Of a DNA stretch of 64,000 nt, positions 1 to 10,351 are shown one piece after another (position 1 is the stretch's first letter; each line of letters begins with the position of its first letter). Under the pieces are notes generated by a model. That model was not told the origin of the DNA. It saw nothing but the letters and a program-made list of their open reading frames with translations, and ran no database searches. This stretch comes from Acanthosepion esculentum. Taxonomy: Eukaryota > Mollusca > Cephalopoda > Sepiida > Sepiidae. The position numbers and the translations under genes were made by a program. The DNA lies in the NCBI GenBank assembly GCA_964036315.1, contig OZ038485.1:80835863-80899862 (forward strand). Direction: 5' to 3'.

Positions 1-14
1 CTTAAAAGTATCAC

Positions 15-85
<71 letters not shown>

Positions 86-89
86 ATGC

Positions 90-120
<31 letters not shown>

Positions 121-126
121 TATATT
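15..126. repeat. compound (TA)n(TG)n(TA)n microsatellite
   Basis: An uninterrupted AT dinucleotide run passes directly into a TG run and then, after a short tatgca break, back into AT. Such an alternating tract can form cruciform or Z-DNA. No coding meaning. Confidence 0.97.
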
Positions 127-163
127 GCGGATATGTGTAGCTGTCCCTTTGTTTATAAAAGTT

Positions 164-332
164 TAATTTTGTGTTTCCTTTTCTGGACATAAAGTATGTA
201 AGATCTGTCCGAATTTTCTATACATGCAAGCGCTTTCGGCTATTCAATTATCAGGATTTTGTTTTACTGAATGTGTAGAACATTCGGACAGTTTTTACAC
301 ACTTTATGTCCAAAAAAGAAAAACACTGATAT
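164..332. repeat. foldback element (about 55-bp inverted repeat)
   Basis: The segment 164-218 (containing tggacataaagtatgtaag and ctgtccgaat) is repeated in reverse complement at 278-332 (attcggacag and cacactttatgtcca), with about 60 bases between. The arms differ at only a few positions. It sits between two microsatellites and looks like a small MITE or foldback transposon. No ORF is carried. Confidence 0.75.
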
Positions 333-393
333 GAACACAAGAAAAATTGAACAAAATTTAATTGCAGTACCTTGTCTGTCATCTTTAATGAAC

Positions 394-394
394 C

Positions 395-470
<76 letters not shown>

Positions 471-494
471 AGAGAAAGAGTGAGAGAGAGAGAG
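394..494. repeat. compound (AT)n(GT)n(GA)n microsatellite
   Basis: About 25 bases of AT, then about 48 bases of GT, then an impure GA run. The VCVCVC reading frame through it is a repeat artefact. Confidence 0.97.
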
Positions 495-1029
495 TCCCCT
501 TCGATGTACTCTTTAAATTACAATAAATGTCGCGTTTATTGACATGCAAACAAGATTTGTTGTTAAAAATTAAGATATATCAATGATAATTGGCTTAGAA
601 AGAAGATTAACGGTTTGATTTAAATATTAATTGAAATTAAATGCATAGATCTGAAAAAAGAAAAAGTAGCTATAGGAATTCAAAAAGTGGTTTAAAATCA
701 AATAGTAGTTGTGAAGCTCTTCGTCGCCGGGAGATCAAAGCGCGTCGGATTAAATGGTAGATCTATTTCCATTTTTTTTTTGTGTTTTTGCCCGCATGCG
801 ACAAAAAAACCTCAAAAAATGAAAATAGATCTAAGAACACAGAGGGGTCATTAAAAGATAAGAATATAGATATCTTTTTCACCCTTTCTAGGACCAGTCT
901 TAATTGTTTTATTACCCTTCACGTAGAATTATTTCACTGCCAGTTCAAGAAAGACATTTGGGTCACTAACACGCAAAAAAGAGAATGTATAATTTCGAGA
1001 ATATTTAACATCGAAAAACATAAGAAAAA
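495..1029. other. unassigned AT-rich DNA with one short palindrome
   Basis: No supported gene or recognised element. The one structure seen is an imperfect palindrome at 758-833: tagatctatttcc near the left end is mirrored by gaaaatagatcta at the right, around a T-rich/A-rich loop containing gcccgcatgcg. Confidence 0.5.
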
Positions 1030-1223
1030 TTAATTCCTTTTAATAACATGTGGAAAAATCCATCTTTGCCTGATGAAAGTCGCGAGACCAGAAACTCGTG
1101 TAGCAAAATTATGGAAAATAATTTATTTTTAAAAAATCCACATTACAACCAAAAACGTTTGCGATTTCTCTCTTCTTTTTATTATACACACTTTTCTCTC
1201 GTTGGAACTACTATAACCTCTTC

Positions 1224-1225
<2 letters not shown>
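1030..1225 (+). repeat. dispersed repeat next to (TA)n, copy 1
   Basis: This stretch matches the reverse complement of 9800-10005. Shared blocks include aattccttttaa, tgcctga(a/t)gaaagtc-like, cgtgtagca, aaaaacgtttgcg(a/g)tttctc and ctctcgttggaa. Both copies are flanked on the same side by a (TA)n or (GA)n tract. It looks like a short non-autonomous element that carries or seeds a microsatellite at one end. Confidence 0.65.

Positions 1226-1226
<1 letters not shown>

Positions 1227-1278
<52 letters not shown>
1227..1278. repeat. (TA)26 microsatellite
   Basis: Pure TA dinucleotide run at the edge of the dispersed repeat just upstream. Confidence 0.97.
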
Positions 1279-1281
<3 letters not shown>

Positions 1282-1490
1282 GAGGGTGAGATATTGGTAG
1301 ACAGACAGAGAAATAAAGGAAAAGATAGATACACTTGTATGTAAATGTTTTGGAACAACTCTATAAAATGATTATACATTATTATATATATTTTTAGTAT
1401 ATTAAGTTAAGATATTGCAGCTATAACGAGTTAAACACCGAAATTTAATTTTTTAATTCGCCATTTTTTTTAAATTTGTCTTTTTTATTT

Positions 1491-1529
<39 letters not shown>
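1491..1529. repeat. (TAG)13 microsatellite
   Basis: Pure trinucleotide run, thirteen units. Confidence 0.97.
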
Positions 1530-1562
1530 AAAATGGTCTAAGTTGTTTGAATTATTTCGATC

Positions 1563-1895
1563 ACGTGACCGAGTGGTTAGAACGTTCGGTTTCTGAGCAG
1601 GAGACTCCGGCTCGAATCTCACCATAGTCAATTTGTATCAGGAATATAACTTCTTGATAATATTGGCATGGCTGGAGGCGATCCCAGCGCGCGGCCCCTT
1701 TGGATAGTGACTGAAAAACCATACGACGAGTTGACCCAAGTCTTGTGAGTGAAATAAGCTTGACGGAACAGTACCGTCGATAGTTGTGCTTGCGCAAATG
1801 CACACGTCATCGTGACTGTGTGTTTCAGCATACTGGTCTGTACAAAACTGCTGATCACGCCATGTAACGCGCTCTCTCCCAGAAAGCGTACCTAA
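1563..1895 (+). mobile_element. tRNA-derived SINE, family D, copy 1
   Basis: The head reads like a class II tRNA (Leu/Ser type). An A-box-like TGACCGAGTGGTTAGAAC is followed by a B-box-like CGGCTCGAATCTC about 35 bases later, which is the internal RNA polymerase III promoter of a tRNA. The body then runs about 280 bp to the motif cgctctctcccagaaa. The same head, body blocks (gataatattggcatggctgg versus gagaatattggggttgg) and end recur at 47408-47730, and the end alone recurs inverted near 21420-21500. It is a non-autonomous retroposon; its LINE partner cannot be told from sequence alone. Confidence 0.7.
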
Positions 1896-1912
1896 ACTCC
1901 GATCAGCATTGT

Positions 1913-2620
1913 TTTCGTTGTTGTTATTGTTGTTGTTGTTGTTGTTGTTTTAAGCATTTCATCCCAAGCAAGATGAAAGTGCCACTAGTACGCAAGGGCC
2001 TACAGAGAGTGAAAGTAAGGGAAAAGACTGGGTATGGCGGGGGGGTTGAGGAATGGATAAAAGGAAGAACGGGGATCAAGGCTCCAGAAGATGTCGATTG
2101 ACATGACATTTAAATAGTTGAAAAGTAATTGAAAAGTTTAACAGAGAATCAAGTAAGGGAGTTCCACTGCCGGGAAGTGCGAGAAGAAGCTGTTGGAATA
2201 GAAGAGACGGTTACATTTAACTGTTTCAACAGTAAAAGTGTGGGACCGAGATGCCAACCTAGTAGCACGCTTAAATTCATGCAGTCGGAGCAACTGTGAA
2301 AATAGCTCGACAGAGCAGATCCCATGTAAATATTTGTAGAAAAGACAGAAGGAAGCCACATTATGTCGACGAGAAAGTGATTGGATTTGAGACCCCAAGT
2401 CAGGACCGATCACACTGCATATCCGTCTTTGGATTTTGTCGAGAACCCCGAGATGAACAACGGGGGCACCAGACCATATATAGCAAGATTATTCAATGCA
2501 AGGATGAATGGTAGATTTGTAAATGTGAAGGATGAACTCAGACAAGAAAAATCTTCTGGCGCGACACAGAACCAATTTTCCTTGCGGTAGATGTTGCTAC
2601 TGATTCAGTGTTTCAGTATA
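1913..2620 (-). mobile_element. jockey/CR1-like LINE, 5'-truncated 3' end, (AAC)n tail
   Basis: On the minus strand this encodes the C-terminal part of a non-LTR reverse transcriptase ORF2. Diagnostic pieces are LSRRHNVASFCLFYKY, ELFSQLLRLHEFKRATRLA, HTFTVETVKCNRLFYSNS and a degraded LWNSLP box. The frame is broken after SHFP. The 3' UTR (cccaagcaagatgaaagtgccac) is followed by an (AAC)n tail at about 1918-1950, which marks the 3' end and orientation. The 5' side stops near 2620, a typical dead-on-arrival truncation. The closest relative in the window is the longer copy at 61225-62210. Confidence 0.85.
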
Positions 2621-2994
2621 AACCATGTGGAGGTTATGTGGATATTAAATAAACACAAATGCGCCTTAGCAGTCGTCTGCAACAATCATTATATTATATT
2701 AGTCCGGAATAAAAGGGGAGATAGGAAAATTCATTCAATTTTTTTTTAATATAAAAAGGATGGAGACGAAATTGGAATAAACGGACTGTTTTTATTAAAC
2801 AGGCAGGTTGGAAATAATGCAAAATGAATTATGCGGATAATCTGCAATAACAATGTGTAGGTTGGAAAAAATAAGAATGCAGATAATCGGCTAGACCCGT
2901 CTCTTCAAGGGTACTGTTGCATTTTATTTTTATTTTTATCCTATTTCTCTACAAGATGACTATATCTTATATCAAACAAACTGTTTTTTTTTTA
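2621..2994. other. unassigned AT-rich DNA
   Basis: No supported gene or recognised repeat. A short tandem similarity (tctgcaataac / aatgcggataatc / aatgcagataatcg) occurs around 2790-2890. Confidence 0.5.
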
Positions 2995-3420
2995 CCTTAT
3001 TCAAGGCCCAGGATTCTTGAAGGCGTTTGTTGTATGAGCGGTAAGAATAAAGGGCGCAGTTTATGCAGATATGCGTGAAAGATAACAGTTAACCCTAGAC
3101 CTGAAGAGGTTAAGATTGTAGTAGTCTGGAAAGCATCCTCTTGGGATATGTTCCACAAAGCAACAGTTCTTAGGAGGGAATAACTATCCAAGTGGAACTC
3201 CGTACTACAGGAATACGAAGAGAATTAAGGTGGTTCCCATAAATGTACACGGCGTAGCGGTTCTTATTTGGTAGAGGTGTAGAATTGGGGGAACTGAAGA
3301 ATTAAGCACATTTTCCCCTGGATATAAGTATAAAGTAGCGAGGCGTGTGCAACGTTTAGTCCGTGAAAAATGAATACTACGGTGGCAAACAATTCATCCG
3401 CCACAAGGCCTTATAGACGC
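2995..3420 (-). mobile_element. LINE 3' fragment, second jockey-like subfamily
   Basis: The minus strand reads LLRTVALWN-ISQEDAFQTT and LGLTVIFHAYLHKL, a decayed version of the C-terminal ALWNSLP...CFP block of jockey-type ORF2 proteins. The same subfamily occurs at 32640-33350, sharing a block on either side of tatgtgaag.gataacagttaac. It is 5'-truncated with no intact ORF and lies in the same orientation as the LINE fragments on both sides. Confidence 0.6.
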
Positions 3421-3424
3421 ATTT

Positions 3425-3738
3425 TTTCTTTTTAATCGAGTTCACACGAAGCAAGGCAGTAAAGCCACAGAGACAGAAAGGATTACTGGGTGTGTAGGAG
3501 TTAAAACAGGAACATTGCTAAGGAGCGAGAACAGAGGAAGAGTAATCAGGAGGGTGGCAGATTAAAGTTGGCTGGAAAACATAGAGCTGTAAGGGAGTTC
3601 CACAAACGAGAAAAGAGACTGTTAGCATTGAACTATTTTTATTAATCATCTGGCTAAATCAACTGTAAATAGATGAGACTTTGTCGCCAGTCTAGTACTG
3701 TGTTTAAATTTAAAGAGTTTAGGTACAATAGCGAAGAG
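3425..3738 (-). mobile_element. jockey-like LINE, 3' part (split by an insertion)
   Basis: The minus-strand LINE 3' end begins at acgaagcaaggcagtaaagccac, which matches the 3' termini at 19790, 29550 and 44200. It continues to ggtacaatagcgaagag at 3738, where an inserted block interrupts it. The element resumes at 4613 after a repeat of the same about 15-bp target. Uninterrupted DNA at the same point in the copy at 41545-42100 shows what the undisturbed LINE looks like. Confidence 0.75.
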
Positions 3739-4612
3739 GGGTATTTATTTGTACAATGATACAAAATGTGACACAAGGCCAAAATAGGAAATGGGGGGAA
3801 AGGACGGTCTACTTCTGTCTTAACTTTTGTTATGGGTCCTTACCTATAACTACAGAATGAACCATTCCTAACACTATGTATACTACGCCTCTCAATAGAG
3901 AGAGAGAGAGACGAATCGAGTCGAGTCGATAGTAGTTCACTCCAAACCAGACTGACAGTCATACTAATACCTTCCACATCTTGTATTATTATTCCGTGTA
4001 ATATATCTTCGTTATTTCTACTCTTGTGTTCGTGTTGTTCTTCCTTGGTCCTAACTTGGACCATAACAAGTTTAAACTGAGCTAGCCACAAACACTGACC
4101 CAATCATACAACAATATTCCTAACACCAAAACAACGCATTCTTACTTACCTTTCTTACTACATCCAGCATAATACCTAATGGTCTCTATGAAAGTCCCAA
4201 CTAGTCACTATATTTGCAATTCATTGTCTGTGGGGAGAGGGGGAATAAAACAACAATTTTAAAAATATGAAACAAAACAATTTACAAGAAACTAAACAAA
4301 ATAATGTTAGTAATACCCTCCATGCAATCCTTAAATGTGGCAGAAACATCAGTTAACTGGGCGAAATTAATGCGAGACTATAATAATATAAAACATTCAT
4401 TCATCTCAAACACTCACACAGACACGCACTCACACAGACACAACAAATACCAAAACACACACGCGAAACGAAAGGCGCCAGAATCCACCAGAGAAGTGAC
4501 ATTACTGACCACCTAACGAGGGAGGGTATGGGGAATTAAACAAAAGAAAAAATAGGGACAGAAATAAAAGGGGGCCCATGAGCATACATACCCTAGCTAA
4601 GTTACCATAGCG
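3739..4612. mobile_element. insertion inside LINE, flanked by about 15-bp target duplication
   Basis: The block is bounded by near-identical copies of acatagcgaagag-type sequence at 3724-3738 and 4613-4627, the length expected of target-primed retrotransposition. It starts tatttatttg and contains ggcacaaggcc, a purine-rich stretch, then a solo LTR (3828-4068). After the LTR come actgacc...aacaatattcctaacacc and a block ending gggaataaaac. The copy at 54508-54770 has the same start, ggcacaaggcc and end, at the same LINE position, without the LTR. The segment 4262-4612 (CA-rich, acacacacgcg) is extra in this copy. Confidence 0.7.
3828..4068 (+). mobile_element. solo LTR of Ty3/Gypsy element (241 bp)
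   Basis: The unit begins TGTTATGG and ends CCATAACA, a perfect 8-bp terminal inverted repeat with canonical TG...CA ends. It aligns along its length with the LTR of the gypsy element at 22806: shared blocks include gcctctcaa.agaga, ccactccaaaccagactgac, cagtcatactaa, attattattc and ctcttgtgttcgtgttgttctt. Flanking pentamers are ACTTT and AGTTT, a near-match target duplication. No internal gypsy sequence follows, so LTR-LTR recombination removed the body. Orientation follows the 22.8-kb copy. Confidence 0.9.
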
Positions 4613-4755
4613 AAGAGCTTACCCGATTAATTACCATGAAAATATTTATAGAAAATGCACAAGGAGGCAACCTTAGGTGGTGGTAAAATAACTGTAACCG
4701 AGACGCCAGATCGGGGTCAATTACTAATTTTTGTTTGGATTGTATCCAGGAACTC

Positions 4756-4822
<67 letters not shown>

Positions 4823-5247
4823 GCGCAACGGACCATACGTGGCAGCAATATTCTTAGCATGGACGAAAGATAAACTCTGGAGAGAAAAACCGTCTAGCGA
4901 TACACAGTGAACCAAGCTCACTGGCAGCTGACCTAGCAATGGGTTCCATATAGCCTTTTCATTTCATGTCAGCTGAGAACGTTAGCCCAAGAAGGCGCAG
5001 CGAGTCACTCTCTTGGAGGTCAGCAACAGCATTCCTGATGGAAGGCAAAGAGGGTTCTCTCAGATGATTAACAGAGTGCAGTTTAGTTTTGGAAGCGCTA
5101 AAATTAACAAGCCATCCTTTTCCCCATTTAACAACAGACTGAAGGTCGTTTCGGATCTCAGCTGCCATTTTGACCTCATGAAACCGATCATACTTACTAT
5201 CAAGACAGGAGTAAATGGCTGCGTCATTGAGAGCTGGTGCCATTTTG
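4613..5247 (-). mobile_element. jockey-like LINE, RT fragment (5' part of split copy)
   Basis: The minus strand encodes the stretch just after the RT catalytic box: AAIYSCLDSK, LQSVVKWGKGWLVNF, SKTKLHSVNH, LRLLGLTFSADM. This is the conserved palm/thumb region of jockey/CR1-type reverse transcriptases. It continues down to 4613 with a (GATA)n tract inside it. The upstream boundary at about 5247 abuts a different LINE fragment that reads out of order, so this is a separate insertion. Frameshifts and stops make it a pseudogene. Confidence 0.85.
4756..4822. repeat. (GATA)16 microsatellite
   Basis: Pure tetranucleotide run inside the LINE fragment. The undisturbed LINE copies at 41.6 and 54.9 kb lack it. 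Confidence 0.97.
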
Positions 5248-6095
5248 GATTGTCAGGACTGGAAAGTGAATACTGGACAGCTCCAAACCAGATATGGCAG
5301 CAGTACTCCACTTTTGACCTGATCTGGCTCTTGTAAAAGCAGAGCGTAGGAGGTACTTACTAAAAGCCGACCATTTTCCTAGCATCTTTAGCGATGTATC
5401 GTAGATACGAATTTCACTTGACGTTTAAGGTGAAGTTATGCCCCAATAGGCGTTTAAGACAAGGGACGTCCTTGACAGAACATCTATTCATCACGATAGA
5501 CGGAATTTAGGGGCGATCAGCGAACGTTATTCGTTTGGTTTTTGATATACAGAATGTAACCAGCCAGTTTTCTCCCCATTGATTTGGTAAAGTTAGGTCA
5601 AAGAGAGATCAGCTGTCAGGCTCGCGTCATCTAGATTTCTGGAGGTCCACCCATATACCGTTGTATCCTCTGCATAGATATTCCCAACAGATTGAAGTAC
5701 GCTCTTAATGTAAATGAGGAAGAGGGTTGTAACGAGAAGCGAACCTTGAAGGATGCCTGCATTAATTTCGTATGCCTCGGAGAACTGGCAATTAGCAAAT
5801 ACCTTCATCGACATATCTGTTAAGATGGACTTGATGATTCCATAACTGGAGAGCTTGTGTGGCTAGCTACTATGTCACCCCTTGTCAAAGACCTTTCATA
5901 CATCTAAATCGATCTTTCTCGGGATATTTCCGTTATCTAATATTTGGCTGGTTCTGTAGATATTGACAAGTTAGGATATCAGCAATAGACCAAGCAGATC
6001 GAAGGCCGTATTTTTTGTTACTCAAGCGGTTGTCCCTGTTGAGGTGCTCAACAATTTTCTTGCTTATAGACTCAAAGCTGTCAGATACGTCCCAC
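5248..6095 (-). mobile_element. jockey-like LINE, RT core fragment (YAED)
   Basis: Reading the minus strand from about 6095 down: NRLSNKKYGLRSAWSIADIL (RT motif 2/QYGFR box), then INAGILQGSLLVTTLFLIYI (the PQGS-L-PTLF box). Next comes GNIYAEDTTVYG, the YADD catalytic box with one Asp changed to Glu, and after a degraded stretch MEYCCHIWFG at about 5311. Several stops and frame changes interrupt it. The fragment ends at 5248, where a second LINE copy begins with an earlier part of the protein. Altered YAED plus stops means it is dead. Confidence 0.85.
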
Positions 6096-6740
6096 TTAGG
6101 ATACTGTGTTGTTGCTTTTTTATTTTAAATTTTAGGAATTGTATTCTTTAAAAAAAAAATCCTAACACAAGAACCACACTAGGCGGCCTACGGTTCGCAC
6201 TGCGCGCTAAGTATCATTGCGGCAAAATGAAATCCTCTTGGAATTCGAATGGCAGGTACACATGGACGTAAACATATCTATGATCAATGTTTATGTTGTT
6301 TTCCATATTTTTTTGTGAGCTAATACATCTTTTTACAATAACTTCAGTCACTTTAAAACACCGACAATGAATCAACAAGGCAAATCCATTTTGTTACGAG
6401 TGTGAGGGAAATCTACGACAGTTGCACAGCAATGAACAATTACTTATCTTCTGAGAACTGCTTACTTTCATTATTTTCACTGTAGCATTGGAGATTCGGA
6501 CAGATACTGGTCACCGGACATCTATTGTGAACCCTGTTCAAATGAACTCACTACATAGCTTCATTTCAAGAAAACTGTCATCAACTTTGTTCTCCCGATC
6601 GTTTTTGTCTAACAAATACAATTGGTTTCAATGATTCTTCCTCGCAAAAAATCAAATATTTCAAGCTCCCTTCAGCCATGAGACCTGTTTCTCACTCAGA
6701 TTATCTCCTTATTCCTACATATACATACAATTTTTTTTTT
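6096..6740. other. unassigned DNA
   Basis: No recognised element or supported ORF on either strand. Confidence 0.5.
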
Positions 6741-7053
6741 CCCGCAGTAGGTGGCCATTTCTTTCTGCGATAGAACAGTTGCCACCCAAGGCGATAGAAC
6801 CCGGTCTGTCCTGTTATTTACCCATAGCTGGGGGGGAGAAAAAGAGGATTCATACTTATCCCAAGGGTATTAGCACGTAAATGAATGTGATGGATTCAAG
6901 TGGAAGTCGAATTCGGCTCACCGATTCCTCAGTCCGAGCCGCGATCCATTATTCCATCGTGGCAACCTACTGCGTGAAAATATCTGCCTCGTCAATCATG
7001 TATCGAAAGATACATGATCGCCTAAGCGTGTATTACGCATGGCACATAACTGA
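6741..7053 (-). mobile_element. tRNA-derived SINE, family A, copy 1
   Basis: The reverse complement reads as a tRNA-like head with a B-box-like GAATTCGACTTCC and an ATGGAT-type A box. A body follows with cttgggataagtatgaatc, tctcccccccagctatgggtaaa and caggacagaccgggttc. The segment 6985-7053 holds the hairpin CATGTATCGAAAGATACATG that lies at the far end of other copies (17330, 18250, 50290). Here that segment is on the head side, so this copy may be rearranged or two copies may be fused. Confidence 0.75.
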
Positions 7054-7429
7054 CGTTTCACTATTAGTTGAAAAGAATAGCTATTTTCATGTGTATAACG
7101 CGACGAGTATAGCACGATGACCGTGTCTCAGGGAATGACATCCTTGTGTATAATACGATACCGGTAGTATAGCTATCTGGATATAATTCTTTTTTTTTTA
7201 AAGTTGTACCATATTATTCATTTAAATTCTCAATGTCGTACATATATTTCAGTAAAATATTTAATTATTCACGATGTTAAAGAAAAGAAATAAACGGCTT
7301 AGCCATTTCGTTTCACTTCTCTTAATTTTCATTTCAAAACTTATTTTTGAATCTTCCACGAAAGAGACATATCCGCTAATACATTTTATGCTGTTAATCT
7401 GACATACTTTTCCGTTTGATATGACTTTA
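7054..7429. other. unassigned AT-rich DNA
   Basis: No supported gene or repeat identified. Confidence 0.5.
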
Positions 7430-7850
7430 TTATGTCTGTCTATATTTCTGAGATGAGGTATTATGTACAGTATTTACATTAGTCGGACTATTGTTCTCAT
7501 CTTTGTCGCCATATTTGTCACAACGTTTCGGCCGTTGTACGCTCCGGCCTTCTTCAGGTGGTTGGAATTTCGAACCGAACCCTTTATTTCGATCACTGGG
7601 GTAGACTGTTCTAGTTCCACGAGCCACGTTTGATGGTTGTCAGTTATCAGTTATCTCCTGCTAATTTTCCCTCTGAAAGTTCTCCACTGCCTTAACCGGG
7701 TATTGAACTCACACTCTTTGGGTCTGTCACTGGATCTAACCAACGCTTTATCCACTGTGCCATGTGTACAACGGCCGAAACATTGTGACAAATATGGCGA
7801 CAAAGATGAGGACAATAGTCGGACTAATGTAAATACTGACTTTATTATAT
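7430..7850 (-). mobile_element. foldback/tRNA composite element, family C, copy 1
   Basis: About 68 bp at 7472-7540 (tttacattagtcggactatt ... aacgtttcggccgttgtac) returns in reverse complement at 7767-7834, giving long terminal inverted repeats. The core between them, read on the minus strand, has a tRNA-like module: A-box-like TGGCACAGTGGATAAAGCG and B-box-like GAGTTCAATACCC. The same arms-plus-tRNA-core plan recurs at 37420-37825 and 58300-58770, so it is a real family. No ORF. Mobility class is uncertain: SINE by its promoter, MITE by its ends. Confidence 0.75.
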
Positions 7851-8044
7851 TTTTATTTATTAATAAACTATGAAAAAAAATAGTCTTTCATTAAGAATGA
7901 AGCGAATCGATAACTGCGGATATATCAAATAACTTTTGTAAACAACTGTTATCAACATCTGCCTATTTTGTGTTTTATTATCTATTGGGCTAACTGAGTG
8001 CATTTGCAATCTTTCTGTTTCAAATAAGAGGGGCTTTTTTAGTT

Positions 8045-8600
8045 TTTTTTTTTTTTAAGCGTATCACCCCAAGCAAGGCTGGAAGGCACTATCACGCAAG
8101 GGGTTAAAGAAGGGTTGGAGGAAGAGCAGATAGGAGTGGTAAAGGAGAGGATGTGGTGAAAGAGAAAGACAGTGGGTCAATCAAGGCAAGGGGGTTACAG
8201 AAGATTTGGAGCGAGAGCAGATAGGAATGAAAAATGAAAGGATGTGGGGAAGGGAAGTGGATAGATCAAGGCAACTGGAGATGTCGATTGACACTACACT
8301 TAAACCGTTGGAGATTGTAATTGTCAGGGAAACAGTAATAGGGAAGGGAGTTCCATAGGCGAGATGTGCGAGACATGAAGCTATTGGAGTAGAAGATACG
8401 TCTACATCTAACAGTTTCCACGGTGTAGGGGTGGGAGCGGGATACCAGCCTCGTGGGGCGTTTAAATTCACGAGGCCTAGGACCAAGCGAAAGCAGCTCC
8501 TCGGAGCAATTACCGTGAAAGTACTTGTAAAAAAGGCAGAGCGATGCAACATCGCGTCTGAGAGAGCGACTGCAGACGAGATGACAGATAGTTTCTGAAA
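8045..8600 (-). mobile_element. jockey/CR1-like LINE, 5'-truncated 3' end
   Basis: The minus strand encodes RSLRRDVASLCLFYKYFHGN, EELLSLGPRPREFKRPTRL, HPYTVETVRCRRIFYSNS and SRLWNSLP..CFPDNYNLQRF, an unusually well-kept C-terminal RT tail in one frame. The 3' end is at about 8045 before a T-rich run (poly-A on the element strand), with the terminal motif gtatcaccccaagcaaggc. Its 3' UTR contains an internal tandem duplication: agcagataggagtggtaaag at about 8127 and agcagataggaatgaaaaatg at about 8215. It is truncated upstream near 8600. Confidence 0.88.
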
Positions 8601-8814
8601 ACGTACTTTTATTTAATACGTCTCCACTTTTTTTTTTTAAATTTCGTTCAATATTTCTCGTATTAGGCACAAGATAATAAGGAAAATAAATAGCTGGTTT
8701 GTATACATGGTCAAAGCGGTAAGGCATCCTCGATCGCGTGATGCCAGTTCAACCTTATTACCCAATCGACGTGGCATTCCAACGTGATACAAACACGTCA
8801 TAAAAGCAAAATGT

Positions 8815-9130
8815 TCACAGATGTTAATGTAAACAATTTGGAGAAAATGGAAACAAAAAGGAAACTGATACTTAACATCAGGAAGAGGCAGCTGAAATTT
8901 CTGGGGCACGTAATGAGGAAAGAGGGCTTGGAAAATCTGATACTCAAAGGATAGATTGAAGGAAAGAGGGACAGAGGAATGTAGGGCATAACATACTTGA
9001 TGAGCTTGAATAAATGACTGGTAGAACAGAGTTTGGAAGAAATAAAAAAGAGAAAACTTACTAGGATGGGACAGGAAGATGTGGAGAGCTATGATCATTT
9101 ACACCCTGAAGGGACGCGACATATGGTCGA
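8815..9130 (+). mobile_element. RTE-like LINE 3' end
   Basis: The plus strand reads RKRQLKFLGHVMRKEGLENL, then IEGKRDRGM and ITYLMSLNK, and ends in the PEGTRH motif. This is the common C-terminal tail of RTE-type endonuclease-reverse transcriptases in invertebrates. In-frame stops are present. Seven more copies of this 3' end, including a short terminal fragment near 24870, lie in the window. Only the last few hundred bases remain. Confidence 0.8.
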
Positions 9131-9199
9131 TAACAAACTTCTTATATCCATTAATGATTAATATAATTTAGTAAGATCACACAATCAATTTCTTCGGAG

Positions 9200-9620
9200 T
9201 TCAATACACATACGTCTTCTTTTATGTGTCGTGTCACTTCGGGACGTGGGAGATCATGACTCTTCCCAACTTTTTTTTTTTTTTTTTTTTTTAACTCAAA
9301 CGAATGTTTGCCTTCCAACTAGCCTTCCCAGTCCTTATTCTGCCATTCATTAGCAAAAATTTGTTAGTTAGGTTCCATGTTGTTTTCATTTGTCCGCTTG
9401 CCTTGAATAGGTCACCTGAGTGTCAGATTCTACAAGCTCTTTTTCCTCATTATGTCTCGGTGAAAATTTAAGTGCAAAGGATTTTTTATTCTTATTTTTT
9501 ATTAAAACTTCCTCGCTGCCCGCATGTTCTGTCCCTTTTATTTTCAAAATACTACTGTAGAACCACATGTCTTTCCCCTCAAATCTCTTCTTCATATGTA
9601 AGGAAATTGTCCAGCATTCA
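9200..9620 (-). mobile_element. RTE-like LINE 3' end, opposite orientation
   Basis: The minus strand reads KKRFEGKDMWFYSSILKI, GTEHAGSEEVL, the block preceding the RKRQLKFLGH tail, and reaches the gtgtcacttcgggacgtggg 3' terminus at about 9240. A 23-base T run at 9270-9292 interrupts the tail. With 8815-9130 it forms a tail-to-tail pair. Confidence 0.75.
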
Positions 9621-9695
9621 CTGCTATATATATATATATGTAATATAAAAGGATCTTACTCTATCTTTGACATAAAGCTCTACCTGGATTTTATC

Positions 9696-9779
<84 letters not shown>
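9696..9779. repeat. palindromic (CT)n(TA)n(GA)n microsatellite
   Basis: A CT run, then a TA run, then a GA run follow one another without a break. CT and GA are complementary and TA is self-complementary, so the whole tract is an inverted repeat able to fold into one long hairpin. Confidence 0.95.
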
Positions 9780-9799
9780 GGGGATGGGGAGAGGGGGAG

Positions 9800-10005
9800 A
9801 GAGAGTAAAGATTATAGTTATTCCAACGAGAGAATAATGTATATTTAAAAAAAAAAGAGAAACCGCAAACGTTTTTTGTTATAATGTTGATTTGTTTTAG
9901 TATATATATATTATATTTTATTCGTCATATTTCTGCTACACGTGTTTCTGTTATTGTGACCTTCTTCAGGCAAATAAAATGAATAATTTTTAAAAGGAAT
10001 AAATT
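9800..10005 (-). repeat. dispersed repeat next to microsatellite, copy 2
   Basis: Reverse-complement match to 1030-1225, including gaaaccgcaaacgtttttt, tctgctacacg and ttcttcaggca. This copy adjoins a (GA)n tract where copy 1 adjoins (TA)n. Confidence 0.65.
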
Positions 10006-10257
10006 TTACGTATGTTCTTTTAGTGTCTCGTTCATTTTCTGTATTTGTTAGTGAGCCTTGAACCCCTTTCTGGACTGTAGGCAAAAGTGAATTTCTGCCT
10101 AAGTTTTAATAAAACCATTAGGTTTGGTATAAGAGGTGGTGATGATAGATGTCTTCCTATCTCTGTGTGCATGCGTGTTCCTGTTAGATTGCATATGTAT
10201 ATTCATTCCCCATTTATACATACTGTATTATAATAAGGAATCAGCATACACATGAAT

Positions 10258-10293
10258 GTATATATATATATATACACAAACATATATACATGC

Positions 10294-10347
<54 letters not shown>
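10258..10347. repeat. interrupted (TA)n microsatellite
   Basis: Two TA runs separated by tacacaaacatatatacatgccca. Confidence 0.95.
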
Positions 10348-10351
<4 letters not shown>

